DNA of 64,000 nucleotides from Emergomyces orientalis (taxonomy: Eukaryota > Ascomycota > Eurotiomycetes > Onygenales > Ajellomycetaceae), in contig MOWL01000095.1 in NCBI GenBank assembly GCA_002110485.1, positions 1 to 64,000 on the forward strand. Reading direction: 5' to 3'. How positions within the stretch are numbered: the stretch's first letter is position 1; each line of letters opens with the position of its first letter. Below the pieces are notes generated by a model, which ran no database searches, was not told where the DNA came from, and saw nothing but the letters and a program-made list of their open reading frames with translations. Made by a program: the position numbers and the translations under genes. Below, piece by piece: positions 35,804 through 47,953 of the stretch.

Positions 35804-36514
35804 TTAATGAAGGTACCAGGTAGCGCAGATTGGAATATTGTTTGGAATATTGTTTGGGGCATTGTTTGAGGAACTATGAAGCGCGTGATTAAAAAAAAGA
35901 ATGATCGTGTTTAAAGTAGGATAACAATGTACAGTACCTCCTTGTTTCTTCCCTCCAACTACATAAAATATACTGTATATATTTGCACCAAACAATATTA
36001 ATGAGCATGGAGTATTATTAATTAGCAACAGAATAAATAAAAGTCCAGACTTAACAGTTACCTTGATGTGTTTGTCTTGTCTTCCCATACTGCATGAGTG
36101 CATTGGGTTCAATACATGTATGTATGTCTCCGCAAGTGGTGAAGCGAGGTCTGCTGACATAACGAGGTCGGGTGGGCCATTTAGCGAGGTCGTGTCTTCT
36201 GCTTCCTGCATTAGTTTAACTATCCGTAGTTAGTTAACTAAGTTAGTACCTGATGACGTAATATCCCATACCGGCTTATGTAATTCTCCGCTGGAGTTGG
36301 ATTTATCCCTGGAAGATATCCCAGTAATTTGAAATTTGAATATCCAAAAACCAAAAGATATCAGGGCATTGATGGATCAAAAGATATATCATTAGCCCAT
36401 TCTTCCCACTCTATTCCCTCTGGGTGGACCACCGCACTATGAGATTGAATCCAAAGCAATGCCTTGACCACCCCTTGCTGTCGCGTTCCGCCTTTCCGCA
36501 AGTCCTCCAAAACG
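35804..36514. other. Intergenic region, no gene seen
   Basis: About 700 bp, AT-rich near 35880-36010. A short direct repeat (GGAATATTGTTT, twice) lies at 35831-35854. It holds the 3' UTR of the C2 gene and the promoter of the ABC1-kinase gene. Upstream of 36515 the same frame stays open but has no earlier ATG. Confidence 0.4.
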
Positions 36515-38629
36515 ATGTGTTTCCCTACCTCCCGCTCGCTCCGCATACTATCTTCTTCACATAAAGCATTCTCGCAGCCCAATATTTTGTTTCCAACAAG
36601 AGAGATTCATAGTCAGAGGTTCCAGCCCTTTGTTCCGCCTTCCCCAAGCTCCCTCTCCAAACCTGGCCCCCCGAAAACATATCCCCGCAGCCAAAAATGG
36701 TTGCGTCGCCTCTTCTATGTCACTCTGGGCGGCGGTATTGTCTACGGCATTGACAAACAATTTTATGCCTCCTCCTTGGCACGTACCGCTTGCACCTTCA
36801 CCCTCGGTGTAATTGTCGCCATCGACTACAAGGTCAACTTTCGCCCTGACCCTCCCTTCGCCGAGTCGATAGCAGCGGTGCACGCGAGAAATGCCGAGCG
36901 TCTGTCCATTTTACTCCGTTCAAACGGTGGCCTGTATCTAAAAATTGGTCAGGCCATTGCCATGCAATCTGCTATTCTCCCGCCCGAATTTCAGAAAATG
37001 TTTTCCAGCATGTTCGATGACGCCCCGCAAAATGACTGGAAGGATGTTGCTCGCGTCATTAAAGAGGACTTTGGCCGCCCCGTTGAGGAGGTGTTTGGGA
37101 TTTCTTTTGACGGGAACCCAGATAATGGTGTTATGGAACGCGTGGCGAGAGCCAGTGCGAGTGTGGCCCAGGTTCACTGGGCGAGGTTGTCGGACGGCAG
37201 GGAGGTCGCCATTAAAATTCAGAAGAAGGAGATTGCGCAGCAGGTGAAGTGGGATTTATGGGCCTTTAAGTATGTTTTCCGCGCTTTTCTTTTCTCCCTC
37301 ACGCATAATCTCGGTGCCGTGGATGGGGTTTTTGATGTTATATTTTATTTATCCATATTTTTTGCAAATGCTTGCTAACCAGCCGTCGGAACTTAAAACT
37401 AATGTAGGGTAGTAACATACATATATAGCCGAATTTTCGATATTCCATTCTACAGCCTCATTCCCTTTGTTAGCGAACGCCTATATCTAGAAACAGATTT
37501 CGAAAATGAAGCAAATAACTCTGAAAGAATGGCGAAACTTGTCGCGTCTGAACCCCGGCTTCGTGATAGGGTGTATATACCAAAAGTCTACCGCGAATTA
37601 AGTTCCAGACGGGTGATGACGGCCGAATGGATCGAAGGTGTCAAGCTGTGGGATAAGGGTGGAATCACCAGCCCCTGGCGAGGTGGGTGGCGACAAGGCA
37701 GCCCTGGGTGTCGTGGAACACCGCTTGACCTCCCCAGCTGGGAAACGTCAAGACCTCCTAATGCTGCTGCTGCTTCTCGGACTAAGTATGAAAATCTTAA
37801 GCCAAACCGCGACTACTGGAAGGGTAAGAATGGTCGCGGGGGCCTGGGACTGTCCTTGAAAGAGGTCATGGAAACTATGGTAGACCTTTTTTCCGCTCAA
37901 ATGTTTCTTTGGGGCTGGCTACATTGTGACCCACATCCTGGAAATGTTCTTGTGCGCCGTCGCCCCTCCGGCAAGGCTGAACTTGTGCTCATTGATCACG
38001 GCCTTTACATCCATATGGAGCCCAAATTCCGACACGAATACGCTCGCTTCTGGAAGGCGTTGCTCACTTTTGACAATGCGACTTTATACAACATAGTGCG
38101 TGGCTGGGGCGTTGAGAACACAGATATTTTTGCTTCAGCCACGCTGCTACAGCCCTACCGCGGCGGCGACCTTTCCACATCTCGCGGTTTGGAGGGACTG
38201 AGCAGGAAAGAAAAAGCTCAGAGGCACTATGAAATGCAACAAGCTATGCGCCAAGCAGCGCGCGATGTCCTTGGCGATGAGACGAAGTGGCCGCGGGAGC
38301 TTATTTTCATTGGCCGTAATTTTCGCATTGTTCAAGCAAATAATCAGTTTCTAGGTTCTCCTGTCAACCGAATTAAAATAACTGGCATCTGGGCGTCCCG
38401 TGCTCTTATGGAGTCTCCCGACCTGGCGTTTGCCGACAAGATACGTAACTATGGCCAGCACATCATCTTCAAGCTTGTGCTATTGAGCTCGGACGTTTGG
38501 TTTTATGTGAGCAAGATTAGGCAGCTCCTAGGCTGGGGCCGGGGGATGGAAGATGATTTAGAAGCCCAAATGCAAAACATGGCCAAGGAGATGGGGGTTG
38601 AACTGAACCGAAACATTTTTGAAGGGTAA
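36515..38629 (+). CDS. Mitochondrial ABC1/UbiB (ADCK) family atypical kinase
   Basis: Exons 36515-37269 and 37408-38629 encode 658 aa. The start is the first in-frame ATG (MCFPTSRSLRIL), giving an Arg/Ser-rich presequence. A hydrophobic segment (LFYVTLGGGIVYGI) suggests a membrane anchor. UbiB motifs are the KxGQ loop (YLKIGQAIAMQS), the Ala-rich ASASVAQVH, VAIKIQ, LHCDPHPGNVL and LIDHGLY. The intron junction rebuilds WAFKVVTYIYS. Yeast members (Coq8, Cqd1, Cqd2/Mcp2) act in coenzyme Q synthesis or distribution and mitochondrial lipid homeostasis. The ILPPEF region and LYIHMEPKFR suggest the Cqd2/ADCK1-ADCK5 side of the family and not Coq8, but I am not certain. A Gly/Trp/Pro-rich insert (about 37660-37760) and an RGLEGLSRKEK insert are unusual. 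Confidence 0.87.
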
Positions 38630-40089
38630 TTCCACCGTTTACCAGTCGCCGCAGATACCCCGTATGTTTTTCTTTGCGGCTATAGGGCCTCGATTGATGG
38701 ACATTGAGATCAGTGTCGGTGGCAAGAAACTTTTCAGGCGTCCCCACAAGCGTTGAACAATTATTGTAAAGTACAGTCCAAATATCTATATATCCCCCCC
38801 CCCTCCATGCACGCGTGATGTACTGTACGTGTACATTACTTCATTCTATTCCTATTCTGTATCATATAGTTCGTAACATTATGGATGAATTGTCATGAAT
38901 CACATATTCACATAGCGCCCGTTCTTATGTCACACCTTCAAATTCATAGGTAATACTCTATTCTACGACTAAACCCAGGGCGGTTTTCTTTTGTCCGATG
39001 CGTTCTATCCGATGTTGAAGACACGGATCAACGAATTATGTCCTTCAATTGCTATCATTCCATAGCATGTCAATCATTATTTGGATTACTACCGCGAGCA
39101 CCAAAGGCACTATTCTACTTAGTCAAATACTTCCTACATTTTGGTTCGGTAAGAAACTAGTTGGCAGAGTGGAATGCTCGTCGAACCAGCAGTCAACGGG
39201 TTGCACAAATAGCTGGACTGTGATCGCCTCGAAGTGAGCGGCTCTAGCTGACCAGTCAAATTTGGAGTTTGGGGCAGGGACACGTACACCCGTGGGGAAA
39301 ACCTCGGAACCTTGGACCAAATTTCAGAAATGAATTCTGTCCAGAAGAAGAAGAGTAGACGGATGATTTTGCTAATCGACAAGAAAATGCCTAGATACAG
39401 TTCCCGCCCTACAATTTAAAGCCTGTGAACAGGGTTAGCTCTCGGAACCATAAATATGCCCAGATACAAGAAAAGGGGACAAATATGAAAAGCCGAGGAT
39501 TGGTTGGCAATGTAAAATACTCCTGAATTCATATACTGAGCCGCAAGCCATTAATGCAATTGGCAGACCATATTTCTTATTCCCGTCCTGCCGGGCGCAA
39601 GAATGGAATAGCCCTTCCTTTCAAATTGAAGATATAGATTCGATAGATAGGTATTCAGTCCATGTTGTGCAGTGGTGGCGCGAGGGGTGCCGGGTTGACA
39701 GGAAACACTCTGTGATATGTGAAGAAAATGAAGTACAAAATTCAAATTTAAATTCAATATATATATATAGCTGTAGATAGTTATATACATATATTAACTA
39801 AAAGTAGAATTTAATTGAACTATTATTGAAGCTATTATTTTCTTTTCTTTCTTTTTGAGTTACAGAGTCAGGAAAGCAAAAAGCTGACATTCTGCAGATT
39901 ATCAATCATCTGTACAGTTAGTTATGTGCAGTAAATCTTGAGACAAATATATTCTTCACTCTCAACACTGGCATACATATTCCAAGACTGCTGAAATGAA
40001 AGTGAAAACAAATACCATCTAATCATTCTTGTCATCTTCAATGTTTATCTGTCTATCCTTTACCATCTCCATCTCTGCGAAACTTTTCA
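38630..40089. other. Transition region, no gene seen
   Basis: This is the 3' region of the ABC1-kinase gene and then increasingly AT-rich DNA toward the repeat island. ORFs here are short and compositionally random. Confidence 0.4.
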
Positions 40090-40487
40090 ATGTCTTCAGC
40101 CATCTTCACTGCAGTCATATTCGTCACTCGCAAGCCGGGCATCTCTCCAGCTGAATTTCAAGATCACTGGGACAACAAGCATGTTCCTTTGCTTAGACGC
40201 CTTACCGGACCACTATTCCCCTTGTCTCATACTCGTCATTATCTAAAACGAGATACCACCCCTCCTGCGTATGCAATCACCGCCCTGGTGGGCGACTCGA
40301 CCGACATCACCTACGACGGATTGCAGTTATCACCTTCAAGAGCAAAGAAACTTTTCAAGAATTTCTACCAATCATGTATCATTCAGAGGTGATTGAAGAC
40401 GAGAAAAAATTTGTAGATCTAACCAAGTCAAAGGCCATTGCTCTAGAGGACATTAAGACAACAATATCAGAGTGTGATGGTTTTTAA
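40090..40487 (+). pseudogene. EthD-domain protein, frameshifted
   Basis: The start (MSSAIFTAVIFVTRKPGIS) and the motif EFQDHWDNKHVPL match the dimeric alpha-beta barrel EthD family. Members include small oxidoreductase-associated or decarboxylase-like enzymes, often in fungal secondary pathways. Frame 1 is homologous up to YDG (ends 40320). The expected continuation (AVITFKSKETFQEFL, then EVIEDEKKFVD) is in another frame from 40323 and ends at 40487. One base is missing or two are extra at 40321-40322. A splice explanation would need a roughly 38-nt intron, which I consider unlikely. A LINE insertion begins about 100 bp downstream. Either a genuine recent pseudogene or a sequencing error. Confidence 0.72.
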
Positions 40488-40584
40488 AGCTAGAGTTCAT
40501 CATTTGTAATGAGTTTAATCATTGTTTTGTAGTTAGTTTGTTAATTATCACTGCATCTACGGAGCACTCGATTTTCTGTTCCAT

Positions 40585-40600
40585 TTAAGTCTAAATATTA
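40585..40600. repeat. Target-site duplication of LINE copy 1 (left)
   Basis: The 16-mer TTAAGTCTAAATATTA recurs exactly at 45996-46011. It abuts the TAA-repeat tail of the element. Confidence 0.85.
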
Positions 40601-41118
40601 TTATTATTATATTATACACCACTTAATCTCAGGGATATGTGGGAAACTATTTATTTTATCTAACAAGAAAAACCATGCAATAAAAGAGCTTACTGCTGGA
40701 TTAAAAACCTCATGCACTAATAAATGTATGCAACAGTTTCTGTGAGGCTTCAGACTACTGGGGACCAGCAACTGCTGTTCTCAAGAAGAGAAGAGAATGG
40801 AATGAGAAAAGAAAAATTAAAAATAAAGAAAAATTACACTGAGTATTTTTGAAAATGCACCCACATGTGAGTGAGTGAGTGAAAGACACCAACTGCACTC
40901 TGAAGTGTAGAAAGTCATGTCTTTAGCATGAAATGAGTGTGGGGATATGCCATGAGCACTGATTTTGTGTGATAAGCATGCTTTCAGCAGTTTCAGCATG
41001 ATGTTTATTGAGATCTGCATATACTTGATTGAGATGTGATAGATTGCTGCTTCTCTGTCTGATAGACACTCAGTGTCTTTGTCAGTGAGAACTGTGGTAG
41101 AATTCCCTGCTTGATTCA

Positions 41119-44100
41119 TCATTTTGTTAGACAGTGTAGCTCTTCTTTGGTGTTCAATAGTCATTTCTTGTCGATTCTGCCCTCATGCAGCAGACTTCCA
41201 TGACTGTGCTGGAATCTATCACAGTGAACTATCACATGCATCACTGTTTCATTTGAATAGCCACATTCACATGCTGGTGATGGGAAATCTGGTACTCGTC
41301 TTTTATGTAGAAAGGCTGCCAGCCCTGTTTTCCCTGATCTTAGTTGAATTATCAGCAAGCTTCTGACCTTGCTTAGACTCTTGTGCCATTTCAGAATGCT
41401 TTTGTTCAGAGATCAATCAAAGAGTTCACATCAGAGAGATGCTCTAGCTCTTCATTATTTTCTTCATCTACTCAGGATTTCTTTTCGCACCCATTCATCA
41501 TGTGAGAAGTGCTGTGTTGCTGCTGAATTTGTGCTTTGAGCAGTCTCTTGCTTGCTCTTTTTCACTCAAAGCTCCTTTCAATTTTCAGACAGACTGTCTG
41601 AATGAATCACCTTCTCAATGAGTTTTCTGTGCACTGTGTCTCTTCATCTGAGTTTGACTCTCACTGCTGTGCATGCCTCTTCAATTTGTGTTGCCATTCC
41701 AGAGGCCTTCAGTCGTTTTGTGGCGCGCGCCACAACTCCATCAAGATAGATGTCCAGGGGTGGTGTGTATGTCTCTGCTTCCAGTGTGGATATTGGTGTT
41801 GCTCTGTATGCTCCAGCTACTATTCTCAGGCATTCATTTTGGGTTCTGATTAGGCCCTCTGTGCGCTGTTTATTGCGCATGCGTCCTTCGCGCTTGATGC
41901 GCGGTTGATGCCATGCCAGTGCGCTGTAAGCTATAGCTGGCCGTATGACCATGTTGTATATTGTTCTAGCTTGATGTAGGGGGACTCCCCAGGTGGCCTG
42001 TGTTGTCTGTGATAGTGCCTTTATCTGTGACTTCATTTTTCCTGCTATAGCATCCATGTGACCTTTCCATTGAAGCTTGAAATCCAGCCATACTCCTAGA
42101 ACTCTCATCACCTTCTGTGGCTTGATAACTTGCTGAGGCAGTCTCAGAGAGTGATTCAAGTTGAATCGAGTTCGGGCTCTAGTGAAGTGCATCAACTCAT
42201 ACTTCTGCAGAGCAAAAATAGCTTCATGTCTTCCTGCCCATTCTTCACATTCTGCGTGCACCCGTGTGAGCTGCGCGCAATTTGCTTCAGTTGATGGCCC
42301 GTATGCTATTATATTGACATCATCCACAAATCCTATGCAGCTCACTGGTCTATTCAAGAGTGAGCATATCCGGAGCAGTTCCTCATTGTAAAATAGAAAG
42401 AGAATGGGGGAGAGAGGTGATCCTTGTGGTATCCCAGCTGAAATATTGAAGGCCTCAGTTTCCTGTTCTTCAAATGTGAGCGTGGATCGTCTATCTGACA
42501 TAAATAAGTGTATCCACCCTGTCAGCTGTCTTGGTAGGCCCTTCATGCGAAGAATGTGTGTGAGTCGGTCTTTGAGCACTCTATCATAAGCTTCTGAAAT
42601 GTTCAATGATAGAACTGTGACCACTGTGTCTGACTTCTCCCATGCTGTTCTAATTTGTGCTAGCAGTAGTGATACTGCTGTTTCGGTTGATCTGGCCCGC
42701 CTAGCACCCATCTGTTGAGATGGCAGTAGATTGAGTGTTTCCACTAGCTGTCTGAGTTTCTGTGCGGTGGCTGATTCTATTATTTTTCCCATTGTATTCA
42801 GTAGAGCAATGAGCCTCCATGCCTCTGCCTTTTGATAATTCTCTTTTCCTGGTTTTTTCAGTATCACTGTTCGAGCAGTCTTGAATATCTCCGGGTAGTG
42901 TTCCCATTCCCAGCATGCCAGTGTGAGCTCTGTCATAGCCTTTGTGAAGCTTGGTCCCAGCATTTTCAGAAATTCATTGGAGACTCCATTGATACCTGGT
43001 GCTTTGTTGCTTGATAGATGTGCTATGAGCGCGGCCATTTTCTTCTCTGTGATGCTTATTGTCTCTGTTGTTTTCAGTGAATGTTCTGCCTCCTCCATGT
43101 CCCTGTTGTCACTGACTAGTGGCAGGGGGAAGAACCTTTGTCTCAGAATCTTGGCTTTATCATCAAAGGAATTGACTGATGGTAGATTTTCTCTGCCTTC
43201 TACTATCAATGCTGGAATTCTTGGAGATTGTGCATGCTCATTGCTGCTTTGATGCCCCCATTTGGCCATCTTTCATAGTAGCTTGAGCTTGAACTCTGTG
43301 CTGTGCATTAGTTCTCTGAAACTGTTTATTTTAGTCAGTTTAATCTCTCTGTTTCTCAGAGCTCAAGCTTTAATTATATCTGCTGCAGAGATGTTTCTGT
43401 CTTTCTTGACTTTTTTATATTGATTGACTGCCTCTGCTACTCAAGAGGACCACCATGACTGACTGTGTTGACTGTAGTTTGAGACTTTGGCATGTTTTGC
43501 TGCTAGATCTTCCACAAATTTGACAAGATATCTTGTATAGCTGTTTATCTGATCTTTTGAAGTCAGTGCCCCTGGGCTTCTCAGTGTCTGGCAGTCCTGC
43601 GCTATCTGTTCCAGACAGAAGTGATGCCAAGTGCGTCTTTTTCTGCTGCTATATAATGCTTTTAGCTCAAGAGTAGTTGCAATTGACATGTGATCTGATG
43701 CCATATTTACTTCATATTCTAGCTTGCAGCTGATCATTTGACTGTGTAGATCAGCAGACAAAAAGATTAAATTCACTGTGATGCTCTGACTTTCTCTATC
43801 TTGCCAGGTGATTATGTCTTCTGAAGTTGCTAGATGTAGATTCAAGACACTGATTTGAGTATTAAGTTCTCAGGTCATGACAAAGTTTTCTCTGACCCTG
43901 CTATCTTCTCAGAGAGTGTGATGTATATTAAAGTCTTCAATCACTATAATCTCTGCTTGATGTGTGTTTATTTGAGTTTTCTGTGTGTCTGATGCTCCCT
44001 CTGCACTCTCAGTTGTTACTTGTTGCACATTTTCCTGATTTATTTGTGCTTCTAGCATTCTATCCGCTTCTTCAACCACCGCTTGGAGCTGATGAATGGG

Positions 44101-44472
44101 TGAGTCTGGTGGCATGATTGTGTAGCTTCCTGGTGGTGACGCGTACATGTTGATGATATTGATAGGCCCACTCTCTGTCAACAGAGTAAGTATCAGTATA
44201 TAAGTGGATATTGTGCTCACTCTTCAGGTCTTGACTGTAATTCTCTTGTTAATTAGAAAGCACATCTTCATGTCCTTCTGCTCCATGCCTGCTTGCCAGA
44301 ATCCACAGTTGACTGAACAGTGCATGCCTGTTTTAGAGTGTTTTTGTATCCAGGGCTTTTGTATTGCAATCACATCATAGTTTAATGCCGTTTCGGGCTT
44401 TGCCAAAAGAGGTCCCATAACCCTGTTTGACTTATACACATTGTATTGTAAAATGACTAGCCTGTTCTTCAT
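41119..44472 (-). pseudogene. LINE copy 1 ORF2 (endonuclease-RT-RNase H-like)
   Basis: One frame of about 1117 codons starts MKNRLVILQYN. An APE-type endonuclease shows NYDVIAIQKPW, NMYASPPGS, EDFNIHH and SDHMSI. The RT lies at about 43000-42200 with AEAWRLIALL, GIPQGSPLSPILF and the catalytic CIGFVDDVNI. The end has the LINE-type motif CECGYSNETVMHVIVHC. I count 14 in-frame stops: 13 TGA, 1 TAA, no TAG, and no frameshift. In the endonuclease the usual catalytic Glu (QEPW in copy 2) is Lys (QKPW), and GDFN is EDFN. The longest uninterrupted piece (41644-43269) covers the whole RT. Confidence 0.9.
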
Positions 44473-44573
44473 GATTCATTCATGTGATTATTTTGCAAGC
44501 TGCTGTTCTGTGTTGATGTCTTCAGTGTTACTGAATCACTTGCTGCTTGAATGAAGCTTGTCATAGCTTCTCA

Positions 44574-45854
44574 TTATTGTGCTTCTACTCTTAATACATC
44601 TGTTGATCTTTCTGCTCTTCGCGGGGGTTCTATGAAGTCCTCATTCAGAGGCCTGTTCCATTTGTGTGGAAAGCTAAATTCATCTGTGTCTGATGCTCTT
44701 ATATTGAAGTGCTTGAGGTGTTCAATCAGTGTCTTTTTAGCACTTTTGGCTTTCAGTCTTCTCTCTAAGCAGTTTGAGTGCCATGCTGCATGACTATCAC
44801 CACAGTTACTGCACTTGAGTCTGCTGCCTTCTGCTGCTCCTTTGCAGGCCTTGTCACCATGATTTTTTTATGCACAGTGACCACAGGTTTCCTCTCTTCT
44901 GCAGAAGCGAGCTATATGTCCACACTGTTGACACTTGTAGCATCATGTGACCCTGGTCTCTCTGTGAAATATTTCAACTGTGCAATATTCATTGCCTAGA
45001 ACGAGTCCATTGTCCACCAGTGCATTGGCCTGGTGAGGTGCAGCAACATTGATGATTATACTGTCATGTGATTTCTGTTGTCTAACCATCATTTTGTTCA
45101 TCTTGTGTATCAGTGTCTTGCAGTGTAGTGCTGTATTCTGCTTGTAGATGCTCTCAATGACATACTCAGAGCTGCTCCAGTCAATGACTCTCATAGAAGC
45201 ATCTTTGACTAGTACTGCATACATCTCCTGCTTCATGCGCGCTTTGTCTCCCCATTCACGCGTCCAGCTATCATCTGCTGTGAGCTCTGCCTTGGTGTCC
45301 TGTGTGTCCATCATCAAAATCATGTCTCTGCTTGGCATGTGCCTTGCTGTCATCACTTTGCCCTTGATTATCTCTTTGATGGCCTCATTTGCTCATTTAA
45401 CAATCATTTCTGATGTGTGTTCTGTCTCTGGCATAGCATCACAGCTTTGTTGAGTAATGACTATCTCTTGCAGTGTTCTGGTTGATATGGTTTTAACTGT
45501 TGTCTCCTCTCTGGCTGCTATTGCTGCTCATGAGAGTGCTCCGTTGAGCTTATCTCACAATTTCTGCTGTTTTGATGCGCCAATTGCGCGTTCCATTCCC
45601 TCCAGGAGCTGGTCACACAGTTCCACCTTCACTCCTTGCACTGCTTTCAATGTCTTCTGTAAATACTCTTTATCTTTATTATTCACTTTCTCATTCTTCT
45701 CTCCCTTTTCAAGGATCACAGCGAGTGTTTGAATTGCTGTTGCTAAGCTGTTTGTCTTTGTTTTCTGTGTCGCAGAGTTTTTTGTCTCCAGCATGTGTCA
45801 AGCCTCATGCATGCCATCTTCCGCCATAACCACCTCCCCCACATCCAATGCCAT
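44574..45854 (-). pseudogene. LINE copy 1 ORF1 (gag-like, CCHC knuckles)
   Basis: It starts MALDVGEVVM at 45854 and ends at a TAA at 44574-44576, at the position homologous to the stop of copy 2 ORF1 (VEAQ versus VDTQ). A Lys/Glu-rich helical N-terminus is followed by three zinc knuckles: CYKCQQCGHIARFC, CGHC...HGDKAC and CSNCGDSHAAWHSNC. Such ORF1 proteins bind the element RNA. In-frame stops include a TGA shortly after the start, a TGA just before CYKC where copy 2 has TGG, and a TAA inside the second knuckle. Confidence 0.8.
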
Positions 45855-45995
45855 TGTAATGATGTGTAAAGAATGCCTGATGCTCTCTTTCTATTCTTAA
45901 TAGTGTTTTTCCTGTGTGTTTGATTGTTTTTGACCACTGAAAAAAAAAAATTTTATACTTTTCAAAGAAAAAATGTATATTAATTAGTTTTAAAG

Positions 45996-46011
45996 TTAAG
46001 TCTAAATATTA
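45996..46011. repeat. Target-site duplication of LINE copy 1 (right)
   Basis: Exact copy of the 16-mer at 40585-40600, immediately beyond the 5' end of the minus-strand LINE. Confidence 0.85.
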
Positions 46012-46554
46012 AACTGAACTTATATTATTAATATTATCATATTATTACTGCAAAGGGATATGCAGTAGAACAAACATTTTAACAATTGTTATTGTTGTTG
46101 TTCTCTAGAATGGAGAGACTAGCTATCTATTAAAAAAGAGTCAGTCAAATGCAGCTTAAAGTACACATGATGCTAGACTTTGTAAATGAATATCACAGCT
46201 ACTCTGATTATACACCTCTCTATTTTACAGAGTAGACTATTTGAAGATGATGAGAGTGTGAAAAGCACCTGTCAAACTATTTCTCACATTAACAGAAAAA
46301 ATTACTAAAATTGAAATAATCAACAATAATATATGTGAAACTTAATGTATATCTTTAAATAAACAAAACTGTTAAATAGAAAATAAAAAATAATATAGCA
46401 GTATTACTGCAGACACTCACTGATAGATTCATAGAGGAAAAATTAAAAAAAATTAAAAAATCTTGCTATGAAATCAATAGTTTGTAAGAAATTTATATAC
46501 ATTCTGCCTACTCTGTATATCTATGCTCAGAAACTGATATAAAAAGTTGATTAA
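46012..46554. other. AT-rich spacer, no gene seen
   Basis: Very AT-rich DNA between LINE copy 1 and the receptor gene stop codon. It has A/T runs and no open frame of interest. Confidence 0.45.
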
Positions 46555-47953
46555 TTACTCTGTGGCTCTTGATGCTGAAAACTCAACAACTTTTTGTATT
46601 TGTCCTCTTGGAATGAGCTCCAAATCGTCCTCCACTCCGTCTCTACTGGGTATTGTCTGCCCCTCCCCTTTCGATATCCATATATTTTCCTCCGATGATG
46701 ACTGCCCATTGGCAATTGTGTTATCAGGTCTCAATCTAGAGGAGCTTATCATGCCGTGCGTGGAGGATCTATGTTGTCGATTATAAGTTTTCTTTCGTTG
46801 TGGTCCTGAGCCAATTGTGTACGTGAAATCCCCGCCCCCGGTCCCGTAGATGCGGCCCCGGTCATGCGGCGAGGGTCGATTGTTATCCTCAGAATGCAAG
46901 AAGATTTTGTATTTCATCAACAGAGGCTTCAGCGTCACAGCTGATATAGCTATGATGCTTATCCCTATCTCAACCATAGACCATATCATTATCTCAGTGT
47001 TGGCGTAGAGGAAATCCACCTGATTGTATCCATATTTGACATATGGAAGCCGGGCTATCGTTGCAACGCTTGCTCTGTGATGAGATGTTAGAATAGTTAA
47101 ATATTTGAAGATATTGAATGATGGAGGGGTAGCAGAAGCTTACACTGATCCAAACCCAAGTAGAATGCTAGCAGATAACTTAGTACGGCGGTTTAATTGT
47201 AATTTTCGTATCATCAAGGCAGGGACTATTGCGAGTGTCAAGTCACCTGCACAAATGATTGAACCATGGGCATAGCTTCCAGCAACAACCTTGAAATATT
47301 GCCGGCATGTCCCACCACTATCTGGGTCTCGTATCTGTTCCCAGGTAAATTCCACTGGCCAGCAAGAGAAAAGGGCGAAAAAGAAGTAGAAAATTGTAAA
47401 TATGGCGGTAACCGTGCCCACCGCGTATATTGCATAGATGTAAGCTCGTCCGACAATGACAATTCGTAATAAAGATAAACAGAAGGAGATCTTGACTATC
47501 CCAGACGACAAGATATATAAAAGATCGGCGGTAAAGAAAAACTGCATTGGTTGTTAACACAATACCATATACAAATGCTCAGCGGGTCCGAGATTTTCAT
47601 ATCTGACCTTGAATGCTTCTATGATCTTGTCAACTGATTTTATATCTTTAGAATGTTTCCCAAGTCCCAAGGACGCAGAGCGCATGAGGCAACCAGTAAA
47701 TCCGGTGAATAACAACTGTGGGATAATGAATGGATAATTAGCCACGCCCAAGAGCAGGCAGGGTACCATACATGGGTATGGATAAGTAGGGGTGTGCTGC
47801 TTTCGAACATACCAAAACAAAGATCACGAAGATGTCGTCGAGACCCCATCGGGTCATTTTCATGCGCACATAGCAGCGCAATGCAACGATTATCCATGAT
47901 ACAACAAGAAAAGAAATTGCGACAGCGAATATGCTACAACTCTTGTCCTCCAT
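46555..47953 (-). CDS. Pth11-like seven-helix membrane receptor (rhodopsin-like fungal family)
   Basis: Four exons, 47953-47813, 47715-47608, 47541-47144 and 47074-46555, encode 388 aa. Hydrophobic segments fit seven helices: one at the N-terminus (SIFAVAISFLVVSWIIVAL), one in exon 2, four in exon 3, one in exon 4 (IWSMVEIGISIIAISAV). The family motif RCYVRMKMTRWGLDD follows helix 1. PVEFTWEQ with a following Cys and the LGFGSVASVATIARL junction are also typical. The C-tail of about 100 residues is cytosolic, Arg/Ser-rich and variable. Some Pth11 relatives are G-protein-coupled receptors for surface or host cues; the ligand here is unknown. No CFEM domain is present. The gene is intact, with normal CpG content, and lies 540 bp from a dead LINE. 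Confidence 0.87.

Larger units (their letters stand above)
40601..45995 (-). mobile_element. Full-length LINE (non-LTR retrotransposon), copy 1
   Basis: About 5.4 kb on the minus strand, bounded by an exact 16-bp duplication. The 5' end is near 45995 and the 3' end carries a TAA-repeat tail at 40601. Its order is ORF1 (CCHC knuckles), ORF2 (endonuclease, reverse transcriptase, RNase H-like/Cys-His C-terminus), 3' UTR. The 3' end before the tail (CACATATCCCTGAGATTAAG) matches the 3' end of copy 2. The two-ORF layout fits fungal Tad/I-clade LINEs. Codons are in one frame per ORF without frameshifts, yet many in-frame TGA stops interrupt both. CpG is strongly depleted. It is not expected to be active. 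Confidence 0.93.

Noticed and set aside
36464..36514. Upstream extension of the ABC1 kinase
   Set aside because: The open frame begins with TTG at 36464; the first ATG is at 36515 and gives a plausible mitochondrial presequence.
41119..45854. TGA decoded as Trp by the host
   Set aside because: Host genes in the window use TGA as a stop (MRI1, the coiled-coil gene), and many Trp in the same LINEs are still TGG. Recoding confined to the element cannot be fully excluded but is not favoured.
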